The position numbers and the translations under genes were made by a program. From positions 2,636,001 to 2,700,000 of the forward strand of contig NZ_CP090960.1 of NCBI RefSeq assembly GCF_021611515.1: a stretch of DNA of 64,000 bases, read 5' to 3'. A model generated the notes under the pieces. That model worked only from the letters and a program-made list of their open reading frames with translations. It made no database searches and was not told the DNA's origin. Origin of the DNA: Mariluticola halotolerans. GTDB taxonomy: Bacteria > Pseudomonadota > Alphaproteobacteria > Rhizobiales > Devosiaceae. Shown one piece after another: positions 26,166 to 34,756 of the stretch; the stretch's first letter is position 1, and every line of letters starts with the position of its first letter.

Positions 26166-27143
26166 TTAAGCGCTGATGGCGAGGTTCGCCGCTGATTCCG
26201 GCAGATCTTCCCCAAAGACGCGCTGATAGAATTCGGCCACCACGGGACGTTCCAGCTCATCGCATTTGTTGAGGAAGGTCAGGCGGAAGGCGAAGCCAAG
26301 ATCGCCGAAGATTTCGGCGTTTTCCGCCCAGGTGATGACCGTACGCGGGCTCATCACCGTCGACAGGTCGCCATTGATGAAGGCGGAACGGGTCAGATCG
26401 GCGAGACGCACCATATTGGAGACGGTCGTTTTGCCCTCGGCGGTCTGGTAGGATTTGACCTTGGAGAGGACGATGCCGGCTTCCTTGTCATGGGGCAGAT
26501 AATTGAGGGTTGTGACCAGCGACCAGCGGTCCATCTGACCCTGGTTGATCTGCTGGGTGCCGTGGTAAAGCCCGGATGTGTCGCCCAAACCAATGGTGTT
26601 GGTGGTGGCAAACAGGCGGAAGGCGGGATGCGGGACGATGACGCGGTTCTGATCCAGAAGGGTCAGGCGGCCCGAGACCTCAAGCACGCGCTGGATGACG
26701 AACATCACATCGGGACGCCCGGCGTCATATTCGTCGAATACCAGGGCGACATTGTTCTGCACGGCCCAGGGCAGAATGCCGTCGCGGAATTCGGTGATCT
26801 GCTTGCCGTCTTTAAGAACAATCGCGTCCTTGCCCACCAGATCGATGCGGCTGACATGGCTGTCGAGATTGACGCGAACCAATGGCCAGTTCAGCCGTGC
26901 GGCGACCTGTTCGATATGGGTGGATTTGCCGGTTCCGTGATAGCCCTGCACCATGACGCGGCGATTAAAGGCAAAGCCTGCCAGAATCGCGATGGTGGTG
27001 TTGCGGTCAAACAGATAGTCGGGGTCAACCGGGGGCACGTGTTCGGTGCGCTCCGCATAACCCTTGACCACCATGTCGCTGTCGATGCCGAAGGTTTCAC
27101 GGACATTATAGTCCTTGTCCGGCAGGTTCTGGAACTCGGTCAT
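26166..27143 (-). CDS. cobS: Aerobic cobaltochelatase subunit CobS
   Basis: A 325-residue AAA+ ATPase that drives cobalt insertion together with CobT and CobN. Walker A is GYHGTGKST and Walker B is LVFDEYDAG; sensor residues lie in [10 protein letters not shown]. Length and the N-terminal sequence [19 protein letters not shown] are typical of Hyphomicrobiales CobS. It precedes cobT. I see no cobalamin riboswitch in the ~100 bases before its start. Confidence 0.96.
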   Translation of the reverse strand: MTEFQNLPDKDYNVRETFGIDSDMVVKGYAERTEHVPPVDPDYLFDRNTTIAILAGFAFNRRVMVQGYHGTGKSTHIEQVAARLNWPLVRVNLDSHVSRIDLVGKDAIVLKDGKQITEFRDGILPWAVQNNVALVFDEYDAGRPDVMFVIQRVLEVSGRLTLLDQNRVIVPHPAFRLFATTNTIGLGDTSGLYHGTQQINQGQMDRWSLVTTLNYLPHDKEAGIVLSKVKSYQTAEGKTTVSNMVRLADLTRSAFINGDLSTVMSPRTVITWAENAEIFGDLGFAFRLTFLNKCDELERPVVAEFYQRVFGEDLPESAANLAISA

Positions 27144-27246
27144 GTTCTTCCCTTTTCGGGGGTCTGGTGTTGCGTAATAGAGAAAAATCCCGCGCTCTAT
27201 AGCAGTTAAGCGGTCATGGGCCTAGAGCGCCGGGAAAGATGCAGTG

Positions 27247-27894
27247 TCACACCACAAAGCCTTTTTGCTTCAGGTGGGTATAGGCGGTGATAATGGCGTG
27301 CAGACGATCCTCGGAACTGCGGTCGCCGCCATTGGCGTCGGGGTGGTACATCTTGACCAGTGCCTTATAGGCCGCCTTGATTTCGTCAGAGGTTTTGCGC
27401 CCCTCAAGCCCCAGCACTTCAAGCGCCCGTTTGTCGGCCTCAACGATACGTTTCTCGCGCGCCTTGATCGGGTTGCGGCCCTGATTGCGGGCGACGCGGG
27501 CAAACAGATTGTGCGGATCATTGAGCCGGCGGGCGGTGAAATCGCGGGCGGCCTTGGCGCGGGGTTTGGGATTGCCGCGGCCATGGGCATTGGCGCCCAT
27601 GCCCCAGGTGGGGCGTTCGCCGTTATCGGTGGAATATTCAGCGGATTTTTTGGGCTTGGCCTTGCCCTCACCGTCTTCGCCTTCGGCGAAATAATTGAAC
27701 GACTTGTTGTAGTGCCGGACATGCTCGAGGCAAAAATTATGAAACTCGCCACCGGCGCGATGGCTCTTGGGGGCGCGATGGGTGCCGGGCTTTTCACAGC
27801 CCTCCCAATCACATTGTGGCGCCTCGACCTTGGGCTTTTCACCGCCGCGGGTTTTGATGCGAATATTATCGAATAGCTTGGAATTCAATTTCAT
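27247..27894 (-). CDS. J-domain protein (DnaJ-class cochaperone)
   Basis: A 215-residue protein with the J domain at the C-terminus (residues ~150-215) including the essential HPD motif in MYHPDANGG, which stimulates DnaK ATPase. The N-terminal part carries a cysteine pair region (CDWEGCEKPGTHRAP, then FCLEHVRHYN) that could bind zinc. Such a cytoplasmic J protein next to cobS and divergent from bolA is a common order in Hyphomicrobiales. The client is unknown. Confidence 0.9.
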   Translation of the reverse strand: MKLNSKLFDNIRIKTRGGEKPKVEAPQCDWEGCEKPGTHRAPKSHRAGGEFHNFCLEHVRHYNKSFNYFAEGEDGEGKAKPKKSAEYSTDNGERPTWGMGANAHGRGNPKPRAKAARDFTARRLNDPHNLFARVARNQGRNPIKAREKRIVEADKRALEVLGLEGRKTSDEIKAAYKALVKMYHPDANGGDRSSEDRLHAIITAYTHLKQKGFVV

Positions 27895-27940
27895 CGACCT
27901 TATGTGCTGCGTATATTCGATTCCGAAAAGGTTCAGTTAC

Positions 27941-28216
27941 ATGTCCGTCCGCCAGACCATGATCGACAAGCTCACCGCCCGCTTTGACCCCGAACTGCTC
28001 GAGGTTATCGACGATAGCGAACGCCATCACGGACATGCCGGATGGCGCGAGGGCGGAGAAACTCACTTCCGTGTCAGAATCGCGACCCGGCATCTTGCCG
28101 GTTTGAGCCGGATTGCGCAACACCGTGCGGTGATGGAAGTGCTCGATTCTGAAATCAAGGCCGGTGTTCATGCTCTTAATATAGAGGTGAAACCGGTCGC
28201 GGATGTGGCGGAATAG
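27941..28216 (+). CDS. BolA-family protein
   Basis: A 91-residue class II KH-like protein. Typical motifs are VIDDSERHHGH and FRVRIATRHLAGLSRIAQHR, with the conserved histidines used in Fe-S cluster sharing with monothiol glutaredoxins. The ATG at 27941 gives the usual BolA N-terminus; the frame is open further upstream into the J-domain gene region but without homology. It is divergent from the J-domain gene (46-base gap) and ends seven bases from the convergent CorC-type gene. Confidence 0.93.
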   Translation: MSVRQTMIDKLTARFDPELLEVIDDSERHHGHAGWREGGETHFRVRIATRHLAGLSRIAQHRAVMEVLDSEIKAGVHALNIEVKPVADVAE

Positions 28217-28223
28217 TCTGATC

Positions 28224-29489
28224 CTATTTCAGCGGTAGTACCCGTAATTCAGTGACGCGGTTGCCCGTGGTGCGGGTCACCCGGAAGCGGAAACCGTGGA
28301 AGGTGAATTGCTGACCTTCGCCGGGAATAATTTTGGCTTCGTGGATGACAAGTCCGGCAAGCGTGGTTGCCTCTTCATCGGGCAGATGCCAGTCGAGCGC
28401 GCGATTGATGTCGCGGATCGGCAGCGCGCCTTCGATGGTATAGGAGCCATCGGGCTGTTTGGTAATGCCCTGCATCACCTCGTCATGCTCGTCGGAAATG
28501 TCGCCAACGATTTCCTCAAGAATGTCTTCCAGCGTGATTAGGCCCTGCACTTCGCCATATTCGTCGATGACGAGGGCGAAATGGGTTTTGACCTTCAAGA
28601 AGGCGTTGAGCTGGGCCTGCAAGGGGGTGGTGTCGGGGACGAACCACGGCTTTGAGGCAATGCGCAACACATTGACCTTGGAGATGTCGCCGCCTGCCTT
28701 GATGACCGCGCGCAACACATCCTTGGCGTGGACGACGCCGATAATGTTATCCGGGCCGTCCTTGTAGATCGGCATGCGGGTGTTGGGGCTTTCAAGGACC
28801 TGGCGCACCAGTTGCTCGGGCGGCTGTTCCGCATCGAGCGCCAGCATGCGGGTGCGGTGCACCATGATATCGGAGACTTCGAGATCGCGCAGGTCGAGAA
28901 TGCCGCCGAGCATGTCACGGTCGTTCTTGACCACTTCACCCTCGCGATGCAGCAGGTCGACGGTGCCGCGGATTTCCTCAAGCCCGGTATAGCCGGAACG
29001 GTCATCAGCGGCCTTGACGCCGACGAGGCGCAGCATGAGACGCACCAGTATCTGCACGGCAATGGTGATGGGCGCGAGAACGGCCACAATCGGTCGGACG
29101 ACGGGGGCGACGCCGAGGGCGAATTCGTCGGGCTGGTTGATGGCCCATGTCTTGGGCAGGACCTCGGCGAAAATCACGACGGCCATGGTCATGACGATGG
29201 TCGCATAGACAACGCCTGTATCACCGAACAGGGTGATCAGCACGCTGGTGGCGAGCGATGAGGCCAGGATGTTGACCAGATTATTGCCCAGCAGCAATGC
29301 GCCGATCAGGCGTTCCTTGCTGTCGATGAGTTTTTCGACAATGCGGGCGCGCTTGTTCCCGGCGCGGGACTGCGAATGCATGCGGGCGCGGGAGGCGGCG
29401 GTGAGCGCGGTTTCGGAACCGGAAAAAAAGCCGCTCAGGAACAAAAGCACGGCAATGCCGCCAATGGTGAACCAGACTGTGGTACTCAC
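28224..29489 (-). CDS. HlyC/CorC-family protein (CNNM, CBS and CorC domains)
   Basis: A 421-residue inner-membrane protein. Three or four hydrophobic segments form the CNNM/DUF21 domain (residues ~1-150, with FFSGSETALTAASRARM), followed by a CBS pair (~200-330, with DIMVHRTRML and FALVIDEYGEVQGLITLEDI) and a C-terminal CorC_HlyC domain. Family members take part in magnesium/cobalt efflux or tolerance. Its start overlaps the aroB stop by four bases, so it forms an operon with aroB and aroK, an arrangement frequent in this group. Confidence 0.93.
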   Translation of the reverse strand: MSTTVWFTIGGIAVLLFLSGFFSGSETALTAASRARMHSQSRAGNKRARIVEKLIDSKERLIGALLLGNNLVNILASSLATSVLITLFGDTGVVYATIVMTMAVVIFAEVLPKTWAINQPDEFALGVAPVVRPIVAVLAPITIAVQILVRLMLRLVGVKAADDRSGYTGLEEIRGTVDLLHREGEVVKNDRDMLGGILDLRDLEVSDIMVHRTRMLALDAEQPPEQLVRQVLESPNTRMPIYKDGPDNIIGVVHAKDVLRAVIKAGGDISKVNVLRIASKPWFVPDTTPLQAQLNAFLKVKTHFALVIDEYGEVQGLITLEDILEEIVGDISDEHDEVMQGITKQPDGSYTIEGALPIRDINRALDWHLPDEEATTLAGLVIHEAKIIPGEGQQFTFHGFRFRVTRTTGNRVTELRVLPLK

Positions 29490-30601
29490 GAAGCCCGCAT
29501 CTCCTCAAGAAATTCTACAACAAGTTCAGGATCGACATTCTTCTCGATGAAGGACTGGCCGATGCCTTTGGTCAGGATGAAGGTCAACGCGCCGCGCGAC
29601 ACTTTTTTGTCCTGGGTGATTGCGTCCATCATTGCGTTTGTATCTGCCAGCTCTCCGGGAATATCGCCCAATGTGGTGGGCAGGCCGACCAATTGCAAAT
29701 GCCGCGCCACGCGCACCCCATCCTGGGAAGGCGCAAGGCCAAGCTTAGCAGAAAATTTGTGCGCCATCACCATGCCGATGGCGACCCCTTCGCCATGCAG
29801 GAGGCGATCAGAATAGCCGGTGATTTTTTCTAGTGCGTGACCGAATGTATGGCCGAGATTGAGCAGGGCGCGTGCGCCGGTTTCCTTCTCATCGGCGATG
29901 ACGAAGCGGGCTTTTGCGGCACAGGCATGGGCGATGGCGCTGGTGCGGGCGGGACCGCCATCAAAAATTTCGCGCCAGTTCTCTTCCAGCCAGAAGAAGA
30001 AATCCTCATCATCGATCAGGCCGTATTTGGCCATTTCGGCATAGCCTGAGCGGAACTGGCGTTCCGAGAGGGTGTTGAGCGCGGAAATATCGGCCAGCAC
30101 CAGTTTGGGCTGATGAAAAGCCCCCACAAGGTTTTTGCCGCGCGGGGTGTTGATGCCGGTCTTGCCGCCAACGGAACTGTCCACCTGGGCCAGAAGGGAG
30201 GTGGGGGCCTGCACAAAATTCATGCCGCGCCGTGTAATGGCGGCGGCAAAGCCGGCCAGATCGCCAATGACCCCGCCGCCCAGCGCAATGATAATATCGC
30301 CGCGTTCGAGCCTGGCTTCGAGAATGCCATCGACAACTTCGGCCAGTGTATCAAAACGCTTGGAGGCCTCGCCGGCGGGGACAGTGATGGTTTGATGCTC
30401 GAGCCCGGCGCCATCAAGGGCCTTGATGAGGCGCGGCAATTGTTCGGTGGCGACATTGGTGTCGGTGACAATGCCGAAACGCGCGCCGGGGAACATGTCA
30501 TTCAAAATCGTGCCTGCCGTGTCCAGCAGGTCCGTGCCGAACAAAATATCATAGGCCCGTTCGCCGAGATCGATATGCAATTTATCCGTGGGTACGGGCA
30601 T
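29486..30601 (-). CDS. aroB: 3-Dehydroquinate synthase
   Basis: A 371-residue NAD- and metal-dependent enzyme, second step of the shikimate pathway, converting DAHP to 3-dehydroquinate. Motifs seen are GGGVIGDLAGFAA, SSVGGKTGIN, the metal-site GYAEMAKYG and LNLGHTFGHALE, with the last HGEGVAIGM. The ATG at 30601 gives the normal N-terminus; the longer frame reaches into aroK. It lies one base from the aroK stop and overlaps the CorC-type gene. Confidence 0.97.
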   Translation of the reverse strand: MPVPTDKLHIDLGERAYDILFGTDLLDTAGTILNDMFPGARFGIVTDTNVATEQLPRLIKALDGAGLEHQTITVPAGEASKRFDTLAEVVDGILEARLERGDIIIALGGGVIGDLAGFAAAITRRGMNFVQAPTSLLAQVDSSVGGKTGINTPRGKNLVGAFHQPKLVLADISALNTLSERQFRSGYAEMAKYGLIDDEDFFFWLEENWREIFDGGPARTSAIAHACAAKARFVIADEKETGARALLNLGHTFGHALEKITGYSDRLLHGEGVAIGMVMAHKFSAKLGLAPSQDGVRVARHLQLVGLPTTLGDIPGELADTNAMMDAITQDKKVSRGALTFILTKGIGQSFIEKNVDPELVVEFLEEMRAS

Positions 30602-30602
30602 T

Positions 30603-31175
30603 TCAGGTCCTGTTCTGGTCGCGCAGATAATCGCGGACTTTAGTAATGACGGCGTCGACCACCACTTCGTGGGGTACATCGTGCGAGACGACAGTAACAT
30701 CAGCCTCTGCATAAACCGGATAGCGTTGATCTATCAGGTTTTTGAGGGTTTCGCGCGGATTGGCCGTTTGCAAAAGCGGGCGGTTGGCGCGGCGGGACAC
30801 ACGGGCGAAGAGAAGCTCGAAATCGGCCTTGAGCCAGATGGAGAGGCCTTCGGCGCGCACCAGTTCGCGAGTTTCGGCATTGATGAAGGCACCGCCGCCG
30901 GTGCCCAGCACAATATTCTCTTCTTTTATGATGCGGGAAATGACCCGCGATTCACCGGCGCGGAATTCGGCTTCGCCATGCAGGGCAAAAAAATCATTGA
31001 TGTTCATGCCGGCGGCTTTTTCGATTTCGGCATCGCTGTCGATGAATCTGCGCCCCAGCCGGGCGGCAAGGCGGCGACCGACGGTGGTCTTGCCAGCGCC
31101 CATCATGCCCACCAGCACAAGCGGCTTGCCGCCGAGCAACTCGAGCAGTTCCACGCAATCGGTATCGGCTGTCAT
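30603..31175 (-). CDS. aroK: Shikimate kinase
   Basis: A 190-residue kinase that phosphorylates shikimate at O3 with ATP. The P-loop GMMGAGKT is at residues 23-30, the substrate-binding DSDAEIEK and the GTGGGAF motif follow, and the lid has RRANRPLL. Start choice is open: ATG at 31175 is used here; an in-frame GTG at 31217 would add 14 residues, and neither has a strong ribosome site. It is the first gene of the aroK-aroB-corC operon, divergent from the small membrane protein and xerD. Confidence 0.94.
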   Translation of the reverse strand: MTADTDCVELLELLGGKPLVLVGMMGAGKTTVGRRLAARLGRRFIDSDAEIEKAAGMNINDFFALHGEAEFRAGESRVISRIIKEENIVLGTGGGAFINAETRELVRAEGLSIWLKADFELLFARVSRRANRPLLQTANPRETLKNLIDQRYPVYAEADVTVVSHDVPHEVVVDAVITKVRDYLRDQNRT

Positions 31176-31325
31176 AGTCTTGGGCTGGCCCACGTCGAAG
31201 GTTCCGGTGCTGTACACGCTTGCTTGAAGCGGTCGCGGGGATACTTGTCAAGCGGCGGGCATTTGCGAGCGGCCTTGATCGCGCCGGGTAAATCGGTGAA
31301 AAGGGGCATAGATGAGGATGTTTTT

Positions 31326-31472
31326 ATGCCAACGCTGATCCGATTTCTGATTGTTCTGCTGTTTCTGGCCGGGCTTGGCTATGGCGCCATGTTTGCACTG
31401 GCGACATTTGTTGAGCCCCATGACAAAGAGGTCACCATGCGCGTGCCGGCGCGGGACCTGTTTGGCGACTGA
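31326..31472 (+). CDS. Small single-pass membrane protein upstream of xerD
   Basis: A 48-residue frame: one hydrophobic helix (LIRFLIVLLFLAGLGYGAMF, residues ~4-23) and then a short polar tail ending VPARDLFGD. A purine-rich GAGGATG precedes the ATG. Its stop overlaps the xerD start by one base (TGATG), so the two are coupled. Codon use looks like that of real genes here. I do not recognise a family; position before xerD suggests a conserved small protein, not noise. Confidence 0.65.
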   Translation: MPTLIRFLIVLLFLAGLGYGAMFALATFVEPHDKEVTMRVPARDLFGD

Positions 31473-32383
31473 TGGCCGACGATCACCTGATCGGCGCTTT
31501 CCTTGAAATGATGAGTGCGGAGCGCGGCGCGGCGGCCAATACGATTGCCGCCTATCAGCGCGATCTTGCCGATTATTGCGGGTTTCTCAACGCGGTTGAC
31601 GGGTCGGCGCGCACGGCAAAACGGCCATTGGTGATTGCCTATCTGGAACGGCTGGAGGCGGAAGGCCTGTCGGCGGCATCGGTGGCGCGGCGGCTGAGCG
31701 CCTTGCGGCAGTTTCACCGGTTTTTGCTCGCCGAGGGGATCAGTGGTGACGACCCGACCCGAATCATTGCCTCGCCGAAAGCGCGCCGGGGCCTGCCCAA
31801 AATTCTGTCTGTGGAGGAAGTGGACGCCCTGCTGGCGCTGGCGGAGACCGAGGCCGAGGCTGAGGATCCGTTGAGCGCGAAGGGGGTGCGGGCCCGGCGA
31901 CTTTATGTGCTGCTGGAACTTTTATATGCGACGGGCATGCGGGTGAGTGAACTGGTCAGCCTGTTGCGCAGTGCGGTGATGCGGGATGCATCGTTTCTGA
32001 CGGTGACGGGCAAGGGGGAGCGCGAACGCGTTGTGCCGCTGAATGACCGGTCGCGGGATGCGCTGATGGCCTGGGTCAAGACACTGGAGGCGGGGCGTTT
32101 TCTGTTTCCAGCCGATGGGCAGTCCGGCCATCTGGAGCGGCAGGTTTTTGCCCGGGACCTGAAAGCTTTGGCGGGTCGGGCGGGGATTGCCAGTGCCCGT
32201 GTGTCGCCCCATGTGCTGCGTCACGCCTTTGCCAGCCATTTGTTGCAGGGCGGGGCCAATCTGAGAATTGTGCAAATGCTGCTCGGACATGCAGATATTT
32301 CCACCACACAGATATATACCCATGTTCTGGATGCGCGGTTGCGTGAACTGGTAGAGAAACATCATCCCCTTAGCGATGACTAG
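31472..32383 (+). CDS. xerD: Tyrosine recombinase XerD
   Basis: A 303-residue site-specific recombinase that resolves chromosome dimers at dif with XerC and FtsK. The N-terminal SAM-like core-binding domain covers ~1-90; the catalytic residues are Arg157 (TGMRVSE), Lys181 (TGKGERE), His247 and Arg250 (HVLRHAF), His273 (LGHADIS) and nucleophile Tyr282 (QIYTHV). The full set and housekeeping neighbours argue against a phage integrase. Its start overlaps the small membrane protein gene. accA follows after 184 bases. Confidence 0.95.
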   Translation: MADDHLIGAFLEMMSAERGAAANTIAAYQRDLADYCGFLNAVDGSARTAKRPLVIAYLERLEAEGLSAASVARRLSALRQFHRFLLAEGISGDDPTRIIASPKARRGLPKILSVEEVDALLALAETEAEAEDPLSAKGVRARRLYVLLELLYATGMRVSELVSLLRSAVMRDASFLTVTGKGERERVVPLNDRSRDALMAWVKTLEAGRFLFPADGQSGHLERQVFARDLKALAGRAGIASARVSPHVLRHAFASHLLQGGANLRIVQMLLGHADISTTQIYTHVLDARLRELVEKHHPLSDD

Positions 32384-32471
32384 AACCGGTCAGTTTTGAG
32401 GGGGCGCGTTGCCGAACTGAATACGTGGGGTCCACTTATTCTGGAAACACGCAAGGGATTAAGCTTGTTTG

Positions 32472-32500
32472 CTGACTTTCTTGACTTCCGCGCCTATCAT
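32472..32500 (+). promoter_or_regulatory. Probable promoter of accA
   Basis: CTGACT (32472-32477) and TATCAT (32495-32500) are separated by 17 bases, giving a leader of about 60 bases before the accA start. Confidence 0.4.
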
Positions 32501-32567
32501 GGTCACCTTCCGGCCACGTTTGGGTGGCTGATGCCACTCGTTGTAAAAGAGCTAAAGACAAGGGCCT

Positions 32568-33524
32568 ATGCAGACCTATCTCGATTTTGAAAAACCGGTC
32601 GCCGAGCTTCAGGGTAAAATCCAGGAACTCCAGTCCCTTGCTACCGGAGACGAGGCCGTTTCCATTGACGAGGAAGTCACGCGGCTGCAGAGCCGTGCCG
32701 AAGAGGCGCTGGCCGATATCTACAAAAAGCTGACCCCCTGGCAGAAAACCCAGGTCGCGCGGCATCCGCAGCGGCCGCATTTTTCTGATTATGTGGGCAA
32801 TCTGATTACCGAATTCGTGCCTTTGGCCGGTGACCGGAAATTTGCCGAGGATGCCGCGATCCAGGCCGGTTTTGGCCGTTTCAAGGGTCAGCCTGTCGCT
32901 GTTCTGGGTCAGGAAAAGGGCGCGACCACCGAAAGCCGCCTGAAGCATAATTTTGGCATGGCGCGGCCCGAGGGCTATCGCAAGGCCGTGCGGATCATGG
33001 AAATGGCAGACCGGTTTGATATTCCGGTTCTCTCTTTTGTCGATACGTCAGGCGCTTATCCGGGTATTGGCGCGGAAGAACGCGGCCAGGCCGAGGCGAT
33101 TGCGCGCTCGACAGACAAATGCCTTGAGCTTGGTGTGCCCAATCTGGCGGTTATCATTGGCGAAGGCGGCTCGGGTGGCGCGATTGCGCTGGCAACGGCC
33201 AGCCGGGTGCTGATGCTTGAGCATGCAATTTATTCTGTGATTTCGCCGGAGGCCGGTGCTTCAATCCTGTTCCGGGATGCGGCGAAAGCCCAGGACATGG
33301 CGGCGGCGCAAAAAATTACCGCGCAGGATATTTTAAAGCTTGGGGTGATCGACGGGATCATTGGTGAGCCTGTGGGCGGCGCGCATCGGCATCATGAGGC
33401 CGTGTTGAAGGCGACCAGTGATGCGATCTCCACTTTTCTGTCAGATTTCGATGGCAAGAGCCGCGATGAAGTGCGTGAGATGCGGCGCGAGAAGTTTCTC
33501 GCGATCGGCGCATCGCTGATGTAG
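32568..33524 (+). CDS. accA: Acetyl-CoA carboxylase carboxyltransferase subunit alpha
   Basis: A 318-residue cytoplasmic subunit of the carboxyltransferase that moves CO2 from biotin to acetyl-CoA, the first step of fatty acid synthesis; it acts as an alpha2-beta2 complex with AccD, which is not in the window. Typical stretches are YLDFEKPVAELQGKIQEL at the start, FVDTSGAYPGIGAEERGQAE and GEGGSGGAIALATA, which form the oxyanion holes. Length is normal. It stands behind xerD with its own likely promoter. Confidence 0.97.
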   Translation: MQTYLDFEKPVAELQGKIQELQSLATGDEAVSIDEEVTRLQSRAEEALADIYKKLTPWQKTQVARHPQRPHFSDYVGNLITEFVPLAGDRKFAEDAAIQAGFGRFKGQPVAVLGQEKGATTESRLKHNFGMARPEGYRKAVRIMEMADRFDIPVLSFVDTSGAYPGIGAEERGQAEAIARSTDKCLELGVPNLAVIIGEGGSGGAIALATASRVLMLEHAIYSVISPEAGASILFRDAAKAQDMAAAQKITAQDILKLGVIDGIIGEPVGGAHRHHEAVLKATSDAISTFLSDFDGKSRDEVREMRREKFLAIGASLM

Positions 33525-33628
33525 CCCAACTCATTTTATCGTGAGTATGTTCTTAAGCCCTTGCGCCTTATGATAAGGACGATTTGCTGTGCCCTGGCGG
33601 GCGCGGTTTGTTGGGTGGAGCGTTTGCG

Positions 33629-34699
33629 TTGAGACTGTCCAGAATTCTCAAATTGGTGAGCCTTTTAGTGTTTGGCGCATTGCTGGCCGGGTGCGGGCTT
33701 GTGGAAGGCGATGGCCGCCACAACCAGCCCCTGTCGAGCGTGGTCGAGGGCCAATTGCGCAATATGGGTTCGGACAAAAGCGAAGCCATGCTGATCCGGA
33801 TCTACAAGGACGAGTCCGCACTTGAGGTGTGGAAGCGGGTGAAGGGCGGCACTTACAAATATTTCAAATCCTATGAGATTTGCAGCTGGTCGGGCGAACT
33901 GGGCCCCAAGATCAGGGAAGGCGACCGGCAGGCACCTGAGGGCTTTTATTCGATCACGCCGGGGCTGATGAACCCGCGCTCGAACTATTATCTGGCGTTC
34001 AATACCGGTTTTCCGAACAAGTTTGACCGGGTGCATGGCCGGACCGGTTCGGACCTGATGGTGCATGGCGATTGTTCATCGCGCGGGTGCTATGCGATGA
34101 CCGATGAGCAAATTGCTGAGATTTATGCGCTGGGCCGTGAAGCGTTCAAGGGCGGGCAGCGGACATTTGAATTGCAGATTTTCCCGTTCCGGATGACGGC
34201 GGCAAATCTCGCCAAACACCGCAATAGCCCGCATATCGATTTCTGGCGCAATCTCAAGGAAGGCTATGACGCGTTCGAGATTTCGCGGCAGGTGCCCAAA
34301 TGGGACGTGTGCGAGAAGCGTTATATCTTCAATGCGGCCGGTGGCCCGCTGAATGCTGCCGGGGCGTGCCCGACAGCTTCCACCCATCCGGAACTGATGG
34401 CCAAGGTGAAAGCCAAGCAGATTGCGGACGAGGCGACCTTTCAGACCGCTTCTGCCGATCTTGCGGCCAAGGAAGCGCGCAAGGCGGAAGCCGAGGCGGA
34501 ACGCGCCGCCCGTGAAGCGGCAATTGCCGAGCGCAGTGCCGCTGTCAGCGAGGCGGTGGAAGAGCGTACCGAGGCGATCTCGGGCGCGGTTGGCGGCTTC
34601 TTTTCGGGCATTACCGGCCTGTTCGGGGCGGGGCGCACAGAGACGCCGGCCAATGTGGTGGCCCCCACACCTGCGCCGCGCACCAGCGGACGGGGCTAG
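33629..34699 (+). CDS. YafK/DpaA-like L,D-transpeptidase-fold lipoprotein
   Basis: A 356-residue lipoprotein (lipobox LLAGC, Cys22) with a YkuD-type catalytic domain. The active site HGDCSSRGCYAM has His146 and nucleophile Cys154, in the YafK/DpaA form. E. coli DpaA detaches Braun lipoprotein from peptidoglycan. The C-terminal ~110 residues are an Ala/Glu/Arg-rich predicted helix (AAKEARKAEAEAERAAREAA) and then a Gly/Pro/Thr tail. I chose the TTG at 33629 because GGTGGAG lies eight bases upstream; an in-frame TTG at 33584 is less likely. The gene stands between accA and a shared stem-loop. Confidence 0.88.
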   Translation: MRLSRILKLVSLLVFGALLAGCGLVEGDGRHNQPLSSVVEGQLRNMGSDKSEAMLIRIYKDESALEVWKRVKGGTYKYFKSYEICSWSGELGPKIREGDRQAPEGFYSITPGLMNPRSNYYLAFNTGFPNKFDRVHGRTGSDLMVHGDCSSRGCYAMTDEQIAEIYALGREAFKGGQRTFELQIFPFRMTAANLAKHRNSPHIDFWRNLKEGYDAFEISRQVPKWDVCEKRYIFNAAGGPLNAAGACPTASTHPELMAKVKAKQIADEATFQTASADLAAKEARKAEAEAERAAREAAIAERSAAVSEAVEERTEAISGAVGGFFSGITGLFGAGRTETPANVVAPTPAPRTSGRG

Positions 34700-34724
34700 G
34701 CCTTTTCAATTCGATATTGTGAGC

Positions 34725-34750
34725 CTCACCCGTGCGCTAGCGCGGGTGAG
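34725..34750. terminator. Stem-loop between convergent genes
   Basis: CTCACCCG pairs with CGGGTGAG around an inner CGC/GCG pairing, with a two-base bulge. It lies between the convergent ends of the DpaA-like and SLC13 genes. There is no real T tract, so termination may depend on Rho or on the convergent arrangement. Confidence 0.55.
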
Positions 34751-34756
34751 CTTTGC

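Noticed and set aside
24594..26195. A 533-codon Ser/Arg-rich frame on the plus strand
   Set aside because: It is the antisense shadow of cobT, kept open by GC bias; its composition is unnatural and it has no domain.
27144..27246. Cobalamin riboswitch before cobS
   Set aside because: The gap is only ~100 bases and I see no B12-box-like sequence.
32396..32590. A 64-codon frame between xerD and accA
   Set aside because: It covers the likely accA promoter and runs into accA; no ribosome site.
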